Notes: generated by a model from the letters alone, not told the origin. Positions 21,579-30,610 are shown, counted from the stretch's first letter. The stretch is DNA of 64,000 bases from Pseudobacteriovorax antillogorgiicola (GCF_900177345.1 NZ_FWZT01000001.1:62001-126000); one strand, 5' to 3'. Numbers and translations: made by a program.

Positions 21579-22772
21579 TTAGTCAGTGATCTCAGCAACA
21601 ACACCGGCACCAACAGTACGTCCACCTTCGCGGATCGCGAAGCGAAGCTCTTTATCCATCGCAATTGGCTGGATAAGTTCAACTTCAACATCAATGTTGT
21701 CACCAGGCATAACCATCTCTACATCAGCAGGAAGGATGATGTTGCCAGTTACGTCAGTAGTTCTGAAGTAGAACTGAGGACGGTAACCCTTGAAGAATGG
21801 AGTGTGACGTCCACCTTCTTCTTTAGTCAAGATATAGACAGAAGCCTTGAACTTCTTGTGCGGCGTAATGGAGCCAGGCTTAGAAAGAACCTGACCACGT
21901 ACAACCTCTTCACGCTTAGTACCACGAAGAAGGATACCAACGTTGTCACCCGCTTGACCTTCGTCTAGAAGCTTACGGAACATTTCTACGCCAGTACAGG
22001 TCGTCTTCGTTGTTTCTTTAATACCAACGATTTCGATCTCTTCACCAACCTTAACAATACCGCGCTCGATACGACCAGTAACAACTGTACCACGACCAGA
22101 GATGGAGAAAACATCTTCGATCGGCATCAAGAAAGGCTTGTCAACTGGACGATCAGGAACTGGGATGTACTCATCACATTCTGCGATAAGCTCAACAACC
22201 TTTTTAGCCCACTCATCATCAGCGCTGCCAGCTTCAAGAGCTTTTAGAGCAGAACCCTTAACAATCGGAGTGTCATCTCCTGGGAACTGGTACTGACTTA
22301 GAAGCTCACGAACTTCCATTTCGACGAGCTCTAGAAGCTCTTCGTCGTCGACCATGTCGCACTTATTAAGGAATACTACGATCTTTGGAACACCTACCTG
22401 ACGAGCAAGTAGAATGTGCTCACGAGTCTGAGGCATGGGGCCATCAGCCGCGCTACAAACCAAGATCGCACCGTCCATCTGAGCAGCACCAGTGATCATG
22501 TTCTTCACATAGTCAGCGTGACCTGGACAGTCAACGTGAGCGTAGTGACGGTTTTCAGATTCGTACTCTACGTGAGATGTCGCGATAGTGATACCGCGAG
22601 CCTTCTCTTCCGGAGCATTATCGATCTCATCAAACGCTTTCAGTTCGCCACCGTAAGCAAGACTCATGACCTTTGTGATTGCTGCAGTTAGAGTTGTTTT
22701 ACCGTGGTCGACGTGGCCAATAGTACCAACGTTAACGTGTGGTTTTCCTCGTTCAAATTTTTCTTTTGCCAT
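21579..22772 (-). CDS. tuf: Elongation factor Tu
   Basis: EF-Tu delivers aminoacyl-tRNA to the ribosomal A site in a GTP-dependent way. The 397-residue protein has [14 protein letters not shown] near residue 19, [16 protein letters not shown], and [16 protein letters not shown], with the C-terminal barrel domains ending [10 protein letters not shown]. The ribosome-binding site GGGAGGA lies 8 nt before the ATG. It is preceded by four tRNA genes and followed by tRNA-Trp, as in the E. coli tufB locus. It is the only tuf gene in the window; no second copy follows fusA. Confidence 0.98.
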   Translation of the reverse strand: MAKEKFERGKPHVNVGTIGHVDHGKTTLTAAITKVMSLAYGGELKAFDEIDNAPEEKARGITIATSHVEYESENRHYAHVDCPGHADYVKNMITGAAQMDGAILVCSAADGPMPQTREHILLARQVGVPKIVVFLNKCDMVDDEELLELVEMEVRELLSQYQFPGDDTPIVKGSALKALEAGSADDEWAKKVVELIAECDEYIPVPDRPVDKPFLMPIEDVFSISGRGTVVTGRIERGIVKVGEEIEIVGIKETTKTTCTGVEMFRKLLDEGQAGDNVGILLRGTKREEVVRGQVLSKPGSITPHKKFKASVYILTKEEGGRHTPFFKGYRPQFYFRTTDVTGNIILPADVEMVMPGDNIDVEVELIQPIAMDKELRFAIREGGRTVGAGVVAEITD

Positions 22773-22902
22773 TTTATTCCTCCCGCTATCGGCAGAAAGC
22801 GATTCCTATGATACTGTTCTATATAGTAAAACCGTAAGATGCACGATAATACATCGAATTATTAAAAATGAAAATCTTGATTTAAAAGAGCCACAGGTAA
22901 GA

Positions 22903-22977
22903 TGGAGCCCAGAACGGGATTTGAACCCGTGACCTCGTCCTTACCAAGGACGTGCTCTACCCCTGAGCCACCTGGGC
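22903..22977 (-). tRNA. tRNA-Thr (anticodon GGU)
   Basis: Acceptor GCCCAGG pairs with UCUGGGC, with a G-U at the base of the stem. The anticodon stem CGUCC/GGACG holds loop UUGGUAA (anticodon GGU). The T arm contains GUUCAAAU. Discriminator U and an encoded CCA (complement of 22903-22905) follow. It is the last tRNA before tuf. Confidence 0.97.
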
Positions 22978-22996
22978 TAAATTACAAGCAGACGTA

Positions 22997-23073
22997 TGGA
23001 GCGGGAAACGGGATTCGAACCCGCGACCCTTAGCTTGGAAGGCTAATGCTCTAGCCAGCTGAGCTACTCCCGC
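22997..23073 (-). tRNA. tRNA-Gly (anticodon UCC)
   Basis: Acceptor GCGGGAG pairs with UUCCCGC, with a G-U at the base of the stem. The anticodon stem UUAGC/GCUAA encloses CUUCCAA, giving anticodon UCC. The T arm has GUUCGAAU, and CCA is encoded with discriminator U. It is the third tRNA of the cluster, as in the E. coli thrU-tyrU-glyT-thrT order. Confidence 0.97.
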
Positions 23074-23102
23074 ATATCCAAAACGAACACCGGTAACAAA
23101 AA

Positions 23103-23187
23103 TGGTGGAGGGAGATGGATTCGAACCATCGTAGGCTGAGCCAACGGATTTACAGTCCGCCCCCTTTAGCCACTCGGGCACCCCTCC
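23103..23187 (-). tRNA. tRNA-Tyr (anticodon GUA)
   Basis: Long class II tRNA of 85 nt. Acceptor GGAGGGG pairs with the 3' side next to an encoded ACCA. The anticodon stem GCGGA/UCCGU holds loop CUGUAAA (anticodon GUA). A long variable arm (UGGCUCAGCC) follows, and the T arm has GUUCGAAU. It is the second tRNA of the cluster. Confidence 0.97.
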
Positions 23188-23216
23188 ATAGAGCACCAAA
23201 AACAAGCTGAAAAATA

Positions 23217-23292
23217 TGGAGCTGGCGATGGGACTTGAACCCGCAACCTGCTGATTACAAGTCAGCTGCTCTACCAATTGAGCTACGCCAGC
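23217..23292 (-). tRNA. tRNA-Thr (anticodon UGU)
   Basis: Acceptor GCUGGCG pairs with CGCCAGC plus an encoded UCCA end. The anticodon stem GCUGA/UCAGC holds CUUGUAA, anticodon UGU. The T arm has GUUCAAGU. It is the first tRNA of the cluster, ~45 nt downstream of a strong promoter. Confidence 0.97.
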
Positions 23293-23337
23293 AGTCACTT
23301 AAGTAACTGTTTTCAGCCGCCTCAAGTGTTAGAGTGA

Positions 23338-23365
23338 ATTACACTGTTCTTCTCCCAACTGTCAA
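23338..23365 (-). promoter_or_regulatory. Sigma-70-type promoter of the tRNA-tuf operon
   Basis: On the minus strand, a consensus -35 box TTGACA (23360-23365) is followed, after 16 nt, by the -10-like TGTAAT (23338-23343). Its position ~45 nt before tRNA-Thr(UGU) suits a stable-RNA promoter that also drives tuf. It lies in the 111-bp gap after the SpoU methylase gene; nothing else is visible there. Confidence 0.8.
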
Positions 23366-23403
23366 GGATAAAGGAAAAGAAAAATACACATTTTTTAGAC
23401 GGT

Positions 23404-24135
23404 TTATAATGACTTACTGAATTGTTGCAGCACAATTCCAGCGGCAACCGCTACGTTCAAGGACTCCACGCGATTGGGTGCACCTTCAATAGATACAATC
23501 ACATCACAGGCCTTGCGTACGAGACGTGATAAACCTTTATCCTCCGACCCCATCACCAAGACAACCTTTTCATATTTACTGGAGTATCGGTCCATAGGCT
23601 CACCTCCCATATCCGTACCAACTATCCAGTAACCGTGATCTTTTAGCTTTCTCAAGGTCCGAACCAGATTCACCACGGAGTAGACGTCCGTGAAGACTAG
23701 TGCCCCTTGGCACGTAGACATCGTACCCAAGGCAATAGGAGCCTGACGCTTTTGAGGAACAACAATATCGGAAACACCAAAGAAAGATGCTGACCGTAAA
23801 ATCGCACCCAGGTTCCTCGTATCCGTGATGTGATCCAAGGCAAGAACCACGGGCGAAAGTTGGTCTGGAAGCTTCTCTTCAAGCCTGAATTCATCACGGA
23901 AGTCTTCTTGAACAAAAACTTTTAGAGACTCGGCACCTTGCTCGATAGGACACGGTAAGCTACGGCCTTCAAGTAGCTTCCCTAATCGATTCATGTCTCG
24001 GTCAGGGCACTCAATTTTTTTGATTCTCTGTTCTTGATACTGGAGATATTCTTGAAGAGCAGACCAACTTTCAACATACAAGCCCTCGGGTTTTGTTGAA
24101 GGTTTGTTTTTTCTTCTAAAATTTTGTTTTTTCAT
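23404..24135 (-). CDS. TrmH/SpoU family 2'-O-ribose RNA methyltransferase (RlmB-like)
   Basis: This belongs to the SPOUT superfamily, whose members transfer a methyl group from SAM to a ribose 2'-OH in rRNA or tRNA. The three SpoU motifs are visible: ALDHITDTRNLGAILRSA, VVLVMGSEDKGLSRLV and the C-terminal GAPNRVESLNVAVAAGI (all within the last ~150 residues). An N-terminal substrate-binding domain precedes them, as in RlmB (23S rRNA Gm2251). I place the start at ATG 24135, whose ATGA overlaps the stop of the upstream DUF4388 gene, which suggests translational coupling. An in-frame ATG at 24171 is the alternative. The basic N-terminus is rich in Lys/Arg (KKQNFRRKNKPSTKP). The exact target base is not proven. 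Confidence 0.85.
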   Translation of the reverse strand: MKKQNFRRKNKPSTKPEGLYVESWSALQEYLQYQEQRIKKIECPDRDMNRLGKLLEGRSLPCPIEQGAESLKVFVQEDFRDEFRLEEKLPDQLSPVVLALDHITDTRNLGAILRSASFFGVSDIVVPQKRQAPIALGTMSTCQGALVFTDVYSVVNLVRTLRKLKDHGYWIVGTDMGGEPMDRYSSKYEKVVLVMGSEDKGLSRLVRKACDVIVSIEGAPNRVESLNVAVAAGIVLQQFSKSL

Positions 24136-25358
24136 ATTAACATTTCTTGAATAGATTTTTTGACTGCCCATCCGTTCTTCGGCAGCAAGTCACCAGTGAT
24201 TTGCAGGACAAATTGAATCAGGCCTTGCAGAGCCCATGCGATGGACTGCTGCTGTGTGGCGCTGTCACGCCCCTTTTCGTAGAGGTGTCTTACACTCTCA
24301 ACGGCTATACTACCATCGCTTTTCAAGTATATGGGGGTGTTCCGATCCTGATAGAGCCGCCTGACAAAGCTTTGCAGGTCGAGGTATGGAAACGTCACCT
24401 TAGCATCACCAAAGGCTTTCACAGACGTCCTCAGGACAATGTGATAAGCATCGATATAGCCTTTAAGCTCACGCTGCTGGTGGTCGCTGGCGATAAACAC
24501 CTGGCTATTTTCATCCAGTTCTTCAACCTCGATATATCTCTCCACCACCAGATGAAATAGATTGAGATAGGTGTTGCTTTCGGTTAGTTTCGATTTTGCC
24601 AATAGGTTTGCGACTGTTGGATTTTCTCGAATCAGCAACAGCATATCGTAGAGATGTGTTCCCTCTTCGTGTTTGTGGTCACGATCCTCTTCCCTCACAA
24701 TTAGCCTAGACCTGGCTCCGACGCGGCTCCGAAACCCACGAAACATTTGGCTAAAGCTAGCGCACTGCTCAATGAGAGTTTTTGTACTTTCCTCAAGGAT
24801 AATCGAAACGGGGGGCTGACTACTATCAGCTCTAATTTCGTAAACCACATGAGAGGTCAAGAAAACCGACTGGAATATCTCTTTAATCTGAAGCTTCAAG
24901 AAGTCCCAAAGATCGGCACTGTTATATTCCTTACTTTCAAGCAGCACCTTACCAAATTTACGCTCTCTTGTGACTTCAACTGCAGCATTTGTCATCTGAT
25001 CGATCGTGATACGCCCACCCCGATAGATAACTTCGCCCAGCCGATCGTCCATCAGATCGGATCGCGCAAACACCAATTCGCCGTTTTGAAAGTATAGGGA
25101 CTTGTGATTGTCATCGACTTTAATACTAAAAATACCTGTGAAGCGCCGATGAACCAAACCATACATAAGGCTGACTAAAACATCTGTACCACATCGCCCT
25201 GAAGCAGAGCTAATCTGGTCTGCGATGCCTTCATTATGAAGCAGCACTGTGTCCGTGCCGACTTTTAGAGCTCGCCACTGACCATCACTGAGTTCATCTT
25301 GCAGAAGCAATTCACCTCCTTCGGTGGCGCCAATTCCAATGGGAGTGAACTGCGTCAT
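24132..25358 (-). CDS. DUF4388-containing protein (PatA-N-like)
   Basis: This 408-residue soluble protein contains a DUF4388/PatA-N-type segment, GRCGTDVLVSLMYGLVHRR...GIFSIKVDDNHKSLYFQNGEL (residues ~55-100). Here and in related proteins it is often found in gliding, cell-cycle and signalling contexts of Deltaproteobacteria and Cyanobacteria. The remainder (residues ~120-408) contains helical segments I cannot assign. It is flanked by NtrX (3 bp upstream) and the SpoU methylase (4-bp overlap downstream), so it is cotranscribed with both. A regulatory or scaffolding role is an inference from this context; no catalytic motif is visible. Confidence 0.8.
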   Translation of the reverse strand: MTQFTPIGIGATEGGELLLQDELSDGQWRALKVGTDTVLLHNEGIADQISSASGRCGTDVLVSLMYGLVHRRFTGIFSIKVDDNHKSLYFQNGELVFARSDLMDDRLGEVIYRGGRITIDQMTNAAVEVTRERKFGKVLLESKEYNSADLWDFLKLQIKEIFQSVFLTSHVVYEIRADSSQPPVSIILEESTKTLIEQCASFSQMFRGFRSRVGARSRLIVREEDRDHKHEEGTHLYDMLLLIRENPTVANLLAKSKLTESNTYLNLFHLVVERYIEVEELDENSQVFIASDHQQRELKGYIDAYHIVLRTSVKAFGDAKVTFPYLDLQSFVRRLYQDRNTPIYLKSDGSIAVESVRHLYEKGRDSATQQQSIAWALQGLIQFVLQITGDLLPKNGWAVKKSIQEMLI

Positions 25359-25361
25359 AAG

Positions 25362-26741
25362 CTAGCCTCTTTGCTTGGGGTCGATTTTAAATACTTTCAG
25401 CTTCCGATGCAGATTGCTGCGCTCAACACCGATCGCTTCCGCCGTTTTAGTTACGTTCCACTGATTTTCCTCAAGTTTATCAAGAATAAAGGCTCTTTCA
25501 AAATCTGTTTTTGCCTGCTTCAGAGTTGCAGCTTGAGCATTGAGTGTCGGAGTGGGGCGTGGCTCATCATCAACCGGCAGCAAGCCCTTCAAATGCTCGA
25601 CACGAATTACTTCGTCGGGAATCATGATGCAGATTCGTTCCAGCATATTCTTTAGCTCACGAATATTCCCTGGCCAGCGATACTGCTTGAGCATCAGGTA
25701 GGCATCATCTGAAAGACGCTTTTGCGGTTCAGCTAATTCCAAAGAAAACTGCTGAAAAAAGTAGTCACATAGATCTGAGATATCGTCTCCACGGTCACGC
25801 AACGGAGGAAGCTCAAAGGGGATTACATTCAAGCGATAGTACAAGTCTTCTCGAAACTGGCCTTTTTCAATCTCTTCTTTTAAATTTTTATTGGTTGCTG
25901 CGATCACCCTCACATCAACTTCTATCGCTTCAACACCCCCAACCCGCTCAAACTTCTGCTCCTGTAGGATTCTCAGGATCTTAGCTTGAGTCTTCAGAGA
26001 CATGTCCCCAATTTCATCTAGAAACAAGGTTCCGTTATTTGCCAATTCGAACTTACCCTGCTTGCTCGCAATGGCATTGGTAAATGCCCCCTTCTGATGG
26101 CCAAACAACTCGCTCTCAATCAGCTCCTCAGGAATCGCCGCGCAGTTTACAGCAATAAAAGCTTCATTGCAGCGGGTGCTACGTGCATGAACATTCCGAG
26201 CAACCACCTCCTTACCCGTACCGTTTTCCCCAGTGATCAAGATCCATGCGTTGCGAGGGGCAACCATGTTGATTTGCCGCTTGATTTGCATCAGGCCTTC
26301 GCTTCGGCCGATCATTTCGGTGGCCTCCACTAGCTGACTCGTGCGAGAGTGAGCCTTGCGGAGCTTGTTCGCATGCTCCAGCAAAGGCAAGATCTTCTCA
26401 AGAGACAAGGGCTTCTCAAGGTACTCAAAAGCTCCGATACGGGTTGCACGAACTGCAGTATCGATGGTCCCGTGCCCACTCATGACAACGACCGGAGTTT
26501 GATGATTCAGCTCTTTTAATATTTGCAGGGTCTGAATGCCATCCAGATTCGGCATCCAAACATCTAAAAAAACCAAATCTGGGGAAGCTTTTTTGAACCG
26601 ATCAACCCCTTCATAGCCATTGGCGGCCAACTTCGTATCCCAACCCTCATCATCCAGTACGTCAGCGAGGGTATTGCGAATGCTTTCTTCATCGTCAACG
26701 ATCAACGCCAAAGGGCGGCTTTTATCCAACTGGTTCTCCAT
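25362..26741 (-). CDS. NtrX-like sigma-54-dependent response regulator
   Basis: This is a 459-residue NtrC-family activator. The N-terminal receiver has the acidic pair in [10 protein letters not shown], phospho-Asp in [13 protein letters not shown] and Lys in YLEKPLS. The AAA+ domain has Walker A GENGTGKE, Walker B-like [11 protein letters not shown] and the ring-forming [21 protein letters not shown]. The sigma-54 contact loop reads GAFTNA instead of the usual GAFTGA. A Fis-type HTH closes the protein ([20 protein letters not shown]). It lies 10 bp after the NtrY-like kinase, its likely cognate partner, and 3 bp before the DUF4388 gene. Family assignment is firm; the target genes and the stimulus are unknown. 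Confidence 0.92.
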   Translation of the reverse strand: MENQLDKSRPLALIVDDEESIRNTLADVLDDEGWDTKLAANGYEGVDRFKKASPDLVFLDVWMPNLDGIQTLQILKELNHQTPVVVMSGHGTIDTAVRATRIGAFEYLEKPLSLEKILPLLEHANKLRKAHSRTSQLVEATEMIGRSEGLMQIKRQINMVAPRNAWILITGENGTGKEVVARNVHARSTRCNEAFIAVNCAAIPEELIESELFGHQKGAFTNAIASKQGKFELANNGTLFLDEIGDMSLKTQAKILRILQEQKFERVGGVEAIEVDVRVIAATNKNLKEEIEKGQFREDLYYRLNVIPFELPPLRDRGDDISDLCDYFFQQFSLELAEPQKRLSDDAYLMLKQYRWPGNIRELKNMLERICIMIPDEVIRVEHLKGLLPVDDEPRPTPTLNAQAATLKQAKTDFERAFILDKLEENQWNVTKTAEAIGVERSNLHRKLKVFKIDPKQRG

Positions 26742-26751
26742 CGATTCTTCC

Positions 26752-28998
26752 TTATCCTACCGGCAGCTCCATCACCACAATCGTGCCCTCCGGAACATTG
26801 TCTTGAATTCTCAAGTATCCACCATGATCGGAGACAATTTGATTCACGATCGCAAGGCCAAGGCCCGTGCCATGTTTTTTAGTCGAAAAATAGGGTTCCA
26901 TAACCTTCTGCTTCACCCGGTCGGGGATACCGCACCCTGTATCGGCAATGGAAACTCGCACCACTTCATAGCCTGGGAGCATTGAGGCTGATATGGAAAT
27001 CAGACCCACCTCAGCCAAAGCATCGATACTGTTGGCTATCAGATTGGTGAAAACCCGAATCATCTGCTCCCGATCGAGCTGCACCAAGGGCAAATCTTTA
27101 GGCAGCTGACCTATATCGAAGGTGACGTGGCTGTAGCTCAAGCTATACATTCCCACGACATCGCGAATCAAATTATACAAGTTTTCTGGCTGGGTCCGAA
27201 CCGCAGGCATTCTGGCAAATTTAGAGAATTCATTAACCAGATCTCTCAGGCCATCGACCTCTGAGACAATGGTTTCAACACAGGAGGAAAATACCTGCTG
27301 GTCCTTCCCTTCAAACTGGTTGCCAAACTTCCGTAGCAAACGCTGGGCACTCAACTTGATCGGTGTGATGGGGTTCTTAATTTCATGAGCGATCCGCCGC
27401 GCAACCTCACGCCAGGCTGCAACTCGTTGGGCTTTCACCTGTTCGCTTGCATCATCAAAGACAACGATCATACCAAGGTCTTCCCCAGCTTCATCCGAGA
27501 TCTTGATGCCATCAGCTAGCAGCGTTAACGAACGATCTCCCACATCTAGCTCGATCTGCCCAGTGAACTCGGCACTTTCGGAAACTCTCTCTTGGATAGG
27601 CTTCCAGAAGCTTTCCATCAAATAGCCAGTAAAAACTAATGACTCGTGATGATTGATGGCTCCTTCCGCCGAAATTCCCAGCAGCTTCTCTGCCGCTCGA
27701 TTGATGGATGTCACAATACCGGATGAACTCACCGAGATCACACCTGCAGAGATGTTCCTAAGGATCACCTCCATATACTTACGGCGCTGATCAAGCTCAA
27801 CATTGGTTTTTTCAAGCTTGGCGGTAAAGTCTCGAACCTGTTGCTCGTGAGCTTTCAAATCAGCAGTCATACTATTAAAGGAGCGAATCAGCTGCCCAGT
27901 TTCATCGTCTGTTTTTGCAACCAAATTCACCTCATAGTTTCCAAGTGCCACCTCTTTGGTAGCTTCGGCAAGGCTTTGAATAGGCGCCATGATGCCCTTG
28001 GATACATAGAAACCCAGCCAGGTAGCTGAAAACAAGATGATCAAAACCATTAAAACGAGGAGAATCAAATAGCTTAGTCGGATCAACTCGGCACCGGGTT
28101 TAAGGTTCGCAAACTCCTGAATGATCCCTTCCACGCTCTTTAGGATTTGGGTATCAAATCGCTCCTCGGTGAGCACGACCCCAACGATCGCTTGAGAGCT
28201 GGGATCAACAATCGGTGCGACTCCACGCACCACATCGCGCCCCTGGTCCACGTCGACCACTGCTCGCGACGTCATCCCTGGGTAGGCGCGAAAGCGTTCG
28301 ATGGCCCCCAGCACGAACTGCCTGGTTTGGATCGAAATCGGCTCGTCGTTATAAGATAAAGCCGAACTCCAGATCACTTGCCCATCCCGATCAAAAACAC
28401 GCACCCCAAACACCCGATACTCTTGAGCAAAACCTTTTAGCCTCTGAGTATCGATCTGCGACCAAGAGTTTTCAAAAGGATAGCTTGATGCTACATCAAT
28501 CCGCTGTAAGGCAATGCGAGCCAAGCCCTCGATCCGCCTCTTATCCCTTTCATAAACCAAGGCTCCTGCCTCGCGGGTTTTGTGCATTGTGGCCTCGACC
28601 TTAGCAGAAAACCAAGTATCGAAGCTCTCAGTTAGAAACCTTGTGGAGATATAAAAAAGCAAAGCAGTAGGGGCCAAGGCAAAGAACACCAAAGCAACCA
28701 CCAACTTGCTCCGCAAGCGGGAGCCAATGACCCCACGACGACGTTCAAGGACTAGTTTGGCCACATTTCGAAATATGAGAAAACTCAGAACTAGGACCAG
28801 GACTACGTTGATATTGATAAGGCTGAAATACACGACCGAAGTGAGAAAGTCTTGGTGCTCAGAGAGCTGCTTGCTTAGCTCGAATAGGTTACCTTCCAGG
28901 CGCGACAATGCAACGAGCACCACCGAGATCACAATGATCAGGATAAACTCGACCAGTCGTTTCTTTTCCTCGTGAGTCGCAAGCTGGACCTTGAACAT
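26752..28998 (-). CDS. NtrY-like membrane sensor histidine kinase
   Basis: This is a 748-residue kinase. N-terminal membrane spans include residues ~17-35 (FILIIVISVVLVALS), ~52-75 and ~93-115. A periplasmic sensing segment follows, with a further span near 310 (LSYLILLVLMVLIILF). Then come a HAMP domain (MAPIQSLAEATKEVALGNYEV), a PAS region around residues 410-500 (RNISAGVISVSSSGIV), a HisKA with phospho-His in RRIAHEIKNPITPIKLSAQR, and an HATPase with GCGIPD and GTGLGLAIVNQ. It matches NtrY in layout. It follows the preceding two-repeat protein by 4 bp and precedes ntrX by 10 bp. The N-terminal MFKVQL has no signal-peptide cleavage, consistent with a membrane anchor. Confidence 0.93.
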   Translation of the reverse strand: MFKVQLATHEEKKRLVEFILIIVISVVLVALSRLEGNLFELSKQLSEHQDFLTSVVYFSLININVVLVLVLSFLIFRNVAKLVLERRRGVIGSRLRSKLVVALVFFALAPTALLFYISTRFLTESFDTWFSAKVEATMHKTREAGALVYERDKRRIEGLARIALQRIDVASSYPFENSWSQIDTQRLKGFAQEYRVFGVRVFDRDGQVIWSSALSYNDEPISIQTRQFVLGAIERFRAYPGMTSRAVVDVDQGRDVVRGVAPIVDPSSQAIVGVVLTEERFDTQILKSVEGIIQEFANLKPGAELIRLSYLILLVLMVLIILFSATWLGFYVSKGIMAPIQSLAEATKEVALGNYEVNLVAKTDDETGQLIRSFNSMTADLKAHEQQVRDFTAKLEKTNVELDQRRKYMEVILRNISAGVISVSSSGIVTSINRAAEKLLGISAEGAINHHESLVFTGYLMESFWKPIQERVSESAEFTGQIELDVGDRSLTLLADGIKISDEAGEDLGMIVVFDDASEQVKAQRVAAWREVARRIAHEIKNPITPIKLSAQRLLRKFGNQFEGKDQQVFSSCVETIVSEVDGLRDLVNEFSKFARMPAVRTQPENLYNLIRDVVGMYSLSYSHVTFDIGQLPKDLPLVQLDREQMIRVFTNLIANSIDALAEVGLISISASMLPGYEVVRVSIADTGCGIPDRVKQKVMEPYFSTKKHGTGLGLAIVNQIVSDHGGYLRIQDNVPEGTIVVMELPVG

Positions 28999-29002
28999 GA
29001 TA

Positions 29003-29614
29003 CTAATAGACCTTTATTGGAAACACAGCGACCTTACGGCCATATCTTGTCATGACAATGTCATGTTCACGATCGCTATTTTTAAATCGATAGCGAAAAC
29101 CGGGACTTTGAACATCGAAATTGGCGTCTACCCGATCGAGCTTGATCTGATCACTTTCTTTGATCCGTAGAGTTTGATTTGGCTTGATATCGAGCAGTTT
29201 ATCATTCACCTGGACCCGAATACTTCTGACGATCGGCTGGTGAACATCCAAAAACACCCTACCATGCAATATTGACTTCGTCCTAACATTGATCCGGTAT
29301 CTTAGGTACTGACGCCTGATCGCCCACTGCCGATTAAGCTCATCCCCAACTAAGACTAATTTGCCGGTGTCGTCAAATGGATTATCCCCTCCGGGGCGCC
29401 TGAAGCCTACGAGATTCACGAATTCAGGCTGCTTACCACTTGCTAGTTTTGCAGCGACTATTTTTACTTGGTCACCCTCAAAAACCTTCAAAGCCTTCCC
29501 GGGTTCTACTTTCGTGATGTCTCCGTTTACCTGAATCGTGATGTGGTCCAAAAGGTCCTTCCCTTGGCTTTGGGTGCTCAGTAACATAGCAAGAATGAAC
29601 CATCGATATCCCAT
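29003..29614 (-). CDS. Exported protein with two similar beta-rich units
   Basis: This is a 203-residue protein of unknown function with a signal peptide (MGYRWFILAMLLSTQSQG). The mature part shows two related units: HITIQVNGDITKVEPGKALKV...GDQVKIV (from ~residue 25) and SIRVQVNDKLLDIKPNQTLRI...SDQIKLD (from ~residue 135). The repeats share the pattern I-x-V-Q-V-N, I-x-P-x(2)-x-L, then [GS]-D-Q-[VI]-K. This points to tandem small beta domains. A basic stretch (RRQYLRYRINVRTKS) lies between them. It is the first gene of the minus-strand operon that includes NtrY, NtrX and DUF4388. A role as the periplasmic signal input or client of the kinase is inferred only from the position. Confidence 0.65.
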   Translation of the reverse strand: MGYRWFILAMLLSTQSQGKDLLDHITIQVNGDITKVEPGKALKVFEGDQVKIVAAKLASGKQPEFVNLVGFRRPGGDNPFDDTGKLVLVGDELNRQWAIRRQYLRYRINVRTKSILHGRVFLDVHQPIVRSIRVQVNDKLLDIKPNQTLRIKESDQIKLDRVDANFDVQSPGFRYRFKNSDREHDIVMTRYGRKVAVFPIKVY

Positions 29615-29707
29615 AACGCCTCCAAATAAGTAAATCTTTCGAGATTTTGCCCGCTTTGCTAGATTCTAAAGGTTGAACTGGCTTGCTATATTATAAGAAG
29701 ATATACC

Positions 29708-30610
29708 ATGAAGGCACACCCAGAATCCGTGAAGAGATTTCTGCTCGCTTTGAAGGCCAGCGGCAAAAGCCCTTCTACAATCGAATCGTACTGTCGCGAT
29801 GCAGCAGACTTCCTGCTGTACCTAAACGATTGTGCGATCCGCACCGATGAGGTAGAGCCAGAAACTTTGCTAGCCTACCAAGCCCAGCTAGGATCTTCGG
29901 AGCGCGATAACTCCGTCAGGCGTAAGATCATAGGAATTCGTCAGTTTTTTCGTTTCCTAGCCGATGAAGACCGCACTTATACATCACCTCTCGATCACGT
30001 GCCGATACCGGAGCGCGATGAATCACTCCCTGAAGGCCTTGCAGATGAAGATATTGACGAAATTCTCTTGATCTTAAAGGCGCAACCCAAGGGGATCAAA
30101 ACCCAACGGGACCTAGCTATTCTCCATCTTCTAGCGTTTGAAGGCTTGAAGGCCACGGAAGTGATTAATCTGAAATGGACTCATTTATTTCTGGGTGCTG
30201 AAAGAGCAACGATGCAGCTCCACGGCAACCGATCGCGAACGATAGAACTTTCCCCTACAACATTCGCAGCGCTAACTGCCTATCGGGACGCATTTACGGA
30301 GCGAGCTCAAGGATTCAGCTTCGAAAAAGAAAGCCTCTTTATATCGTTTAAAGGCCGTGACTTCGCCACTATCTTACCCAAGATGAGCCGTCATGGGCTC
30401 AAGTTTCTCGTCTACGAACTAGGCCATCTTGCTGGAATCAAACACCTTAATACGGAACTCTTGCGGCACTACGCAGTGCAATTCCAGCTAGGCTTAGGAA
30501 AAAGCCCTGGAGACATCATGGCCCATTTTGGTTTAAGACGCCTGGGGAACATCGGTAAACACGCCCAGAAATGGCGACGCCAGGAGGAGCAGGACAATTC
30601 CAAGTCATGA
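29708..30610 (+). CDS. Xer-like tyrosine recombinase homologue lacking catalytic residues
   Basis: The 300-residue protein has the length and two-domain form of XerC/XerD: an N-terminal SAM-like DNA-binding domain (residues ~5-90) and a C-terminal catalytic-like domain. The active site is degraded. Arg I of GLR is Lys148 (EGLKATEV). The His of HxxR is Glu250 (ELLRH, with Arg253 kept). The second His aligns with Leu276. The nucleophile Tyr aligns with His285, and there is no Tyr at all after Tyr255. By established Xer chemistry it cannot form the 3'-phosphotyrosine bond, so it is probably a DNA-binding or partner protein. It is the only such gene here, with no attachment site, and it overlaps the start of tadA. 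Confidence 0.85.
   Translation: MKAHPESVKRFLLALKASGKSPSTIESYCRDAADFLLYLNDCAIRTDEVEPETLLAYQAQLGSSERDNSVRRKIIGIRQFFRFLADEDRTYTSPLDHVPIPERDESLPEGLADEDIDEILLILKAQPKGIKTQRDLAILHLLAFEGLKATEVINLKWTHLFLGAERATMQLHGNRSRTIELSPTTFAALTAYRDAFTERAQGFSFEKESLFISFKGRDFATILPKMSRHGLKFLVYELGHLAGIKHLNTELLRHYAVQFQLGLGKSPGDIMAHFGLRRLGNIGKHAQKWRRQEEQDNSKS
30583..30599 (+). promoter_or_regulatory. Shine-Dalgarno sequence and AUU start codon of tadA
   Basis: GGAGGAG (30583-30589) is followed after 7 nt by ATT at 30597, in frame with tadA. No ATG, GTG or TTG occurs in that frame between the preceding stop (TAA at 30534) and ATG 30624. The codons after ATT encode the conserved HDERWM segment. Confidence 0.6.

Noticed and set aside
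22957-23298. 113-residue open frame across the tRNA cluster (minus strand)
   Set aside because: It is made from the tRNA sequences (text such as GVAQLVEQLTCNQQVAGSSP is a known artefact of translated tRNA). The tRNAs explain the region.
29708-30610. Integrase of a mobile island
   Set aside because: The catalytic residues are missing. There is no tRNA attachment site or direct repeat nearby, and the flanking genes are housekeeping.
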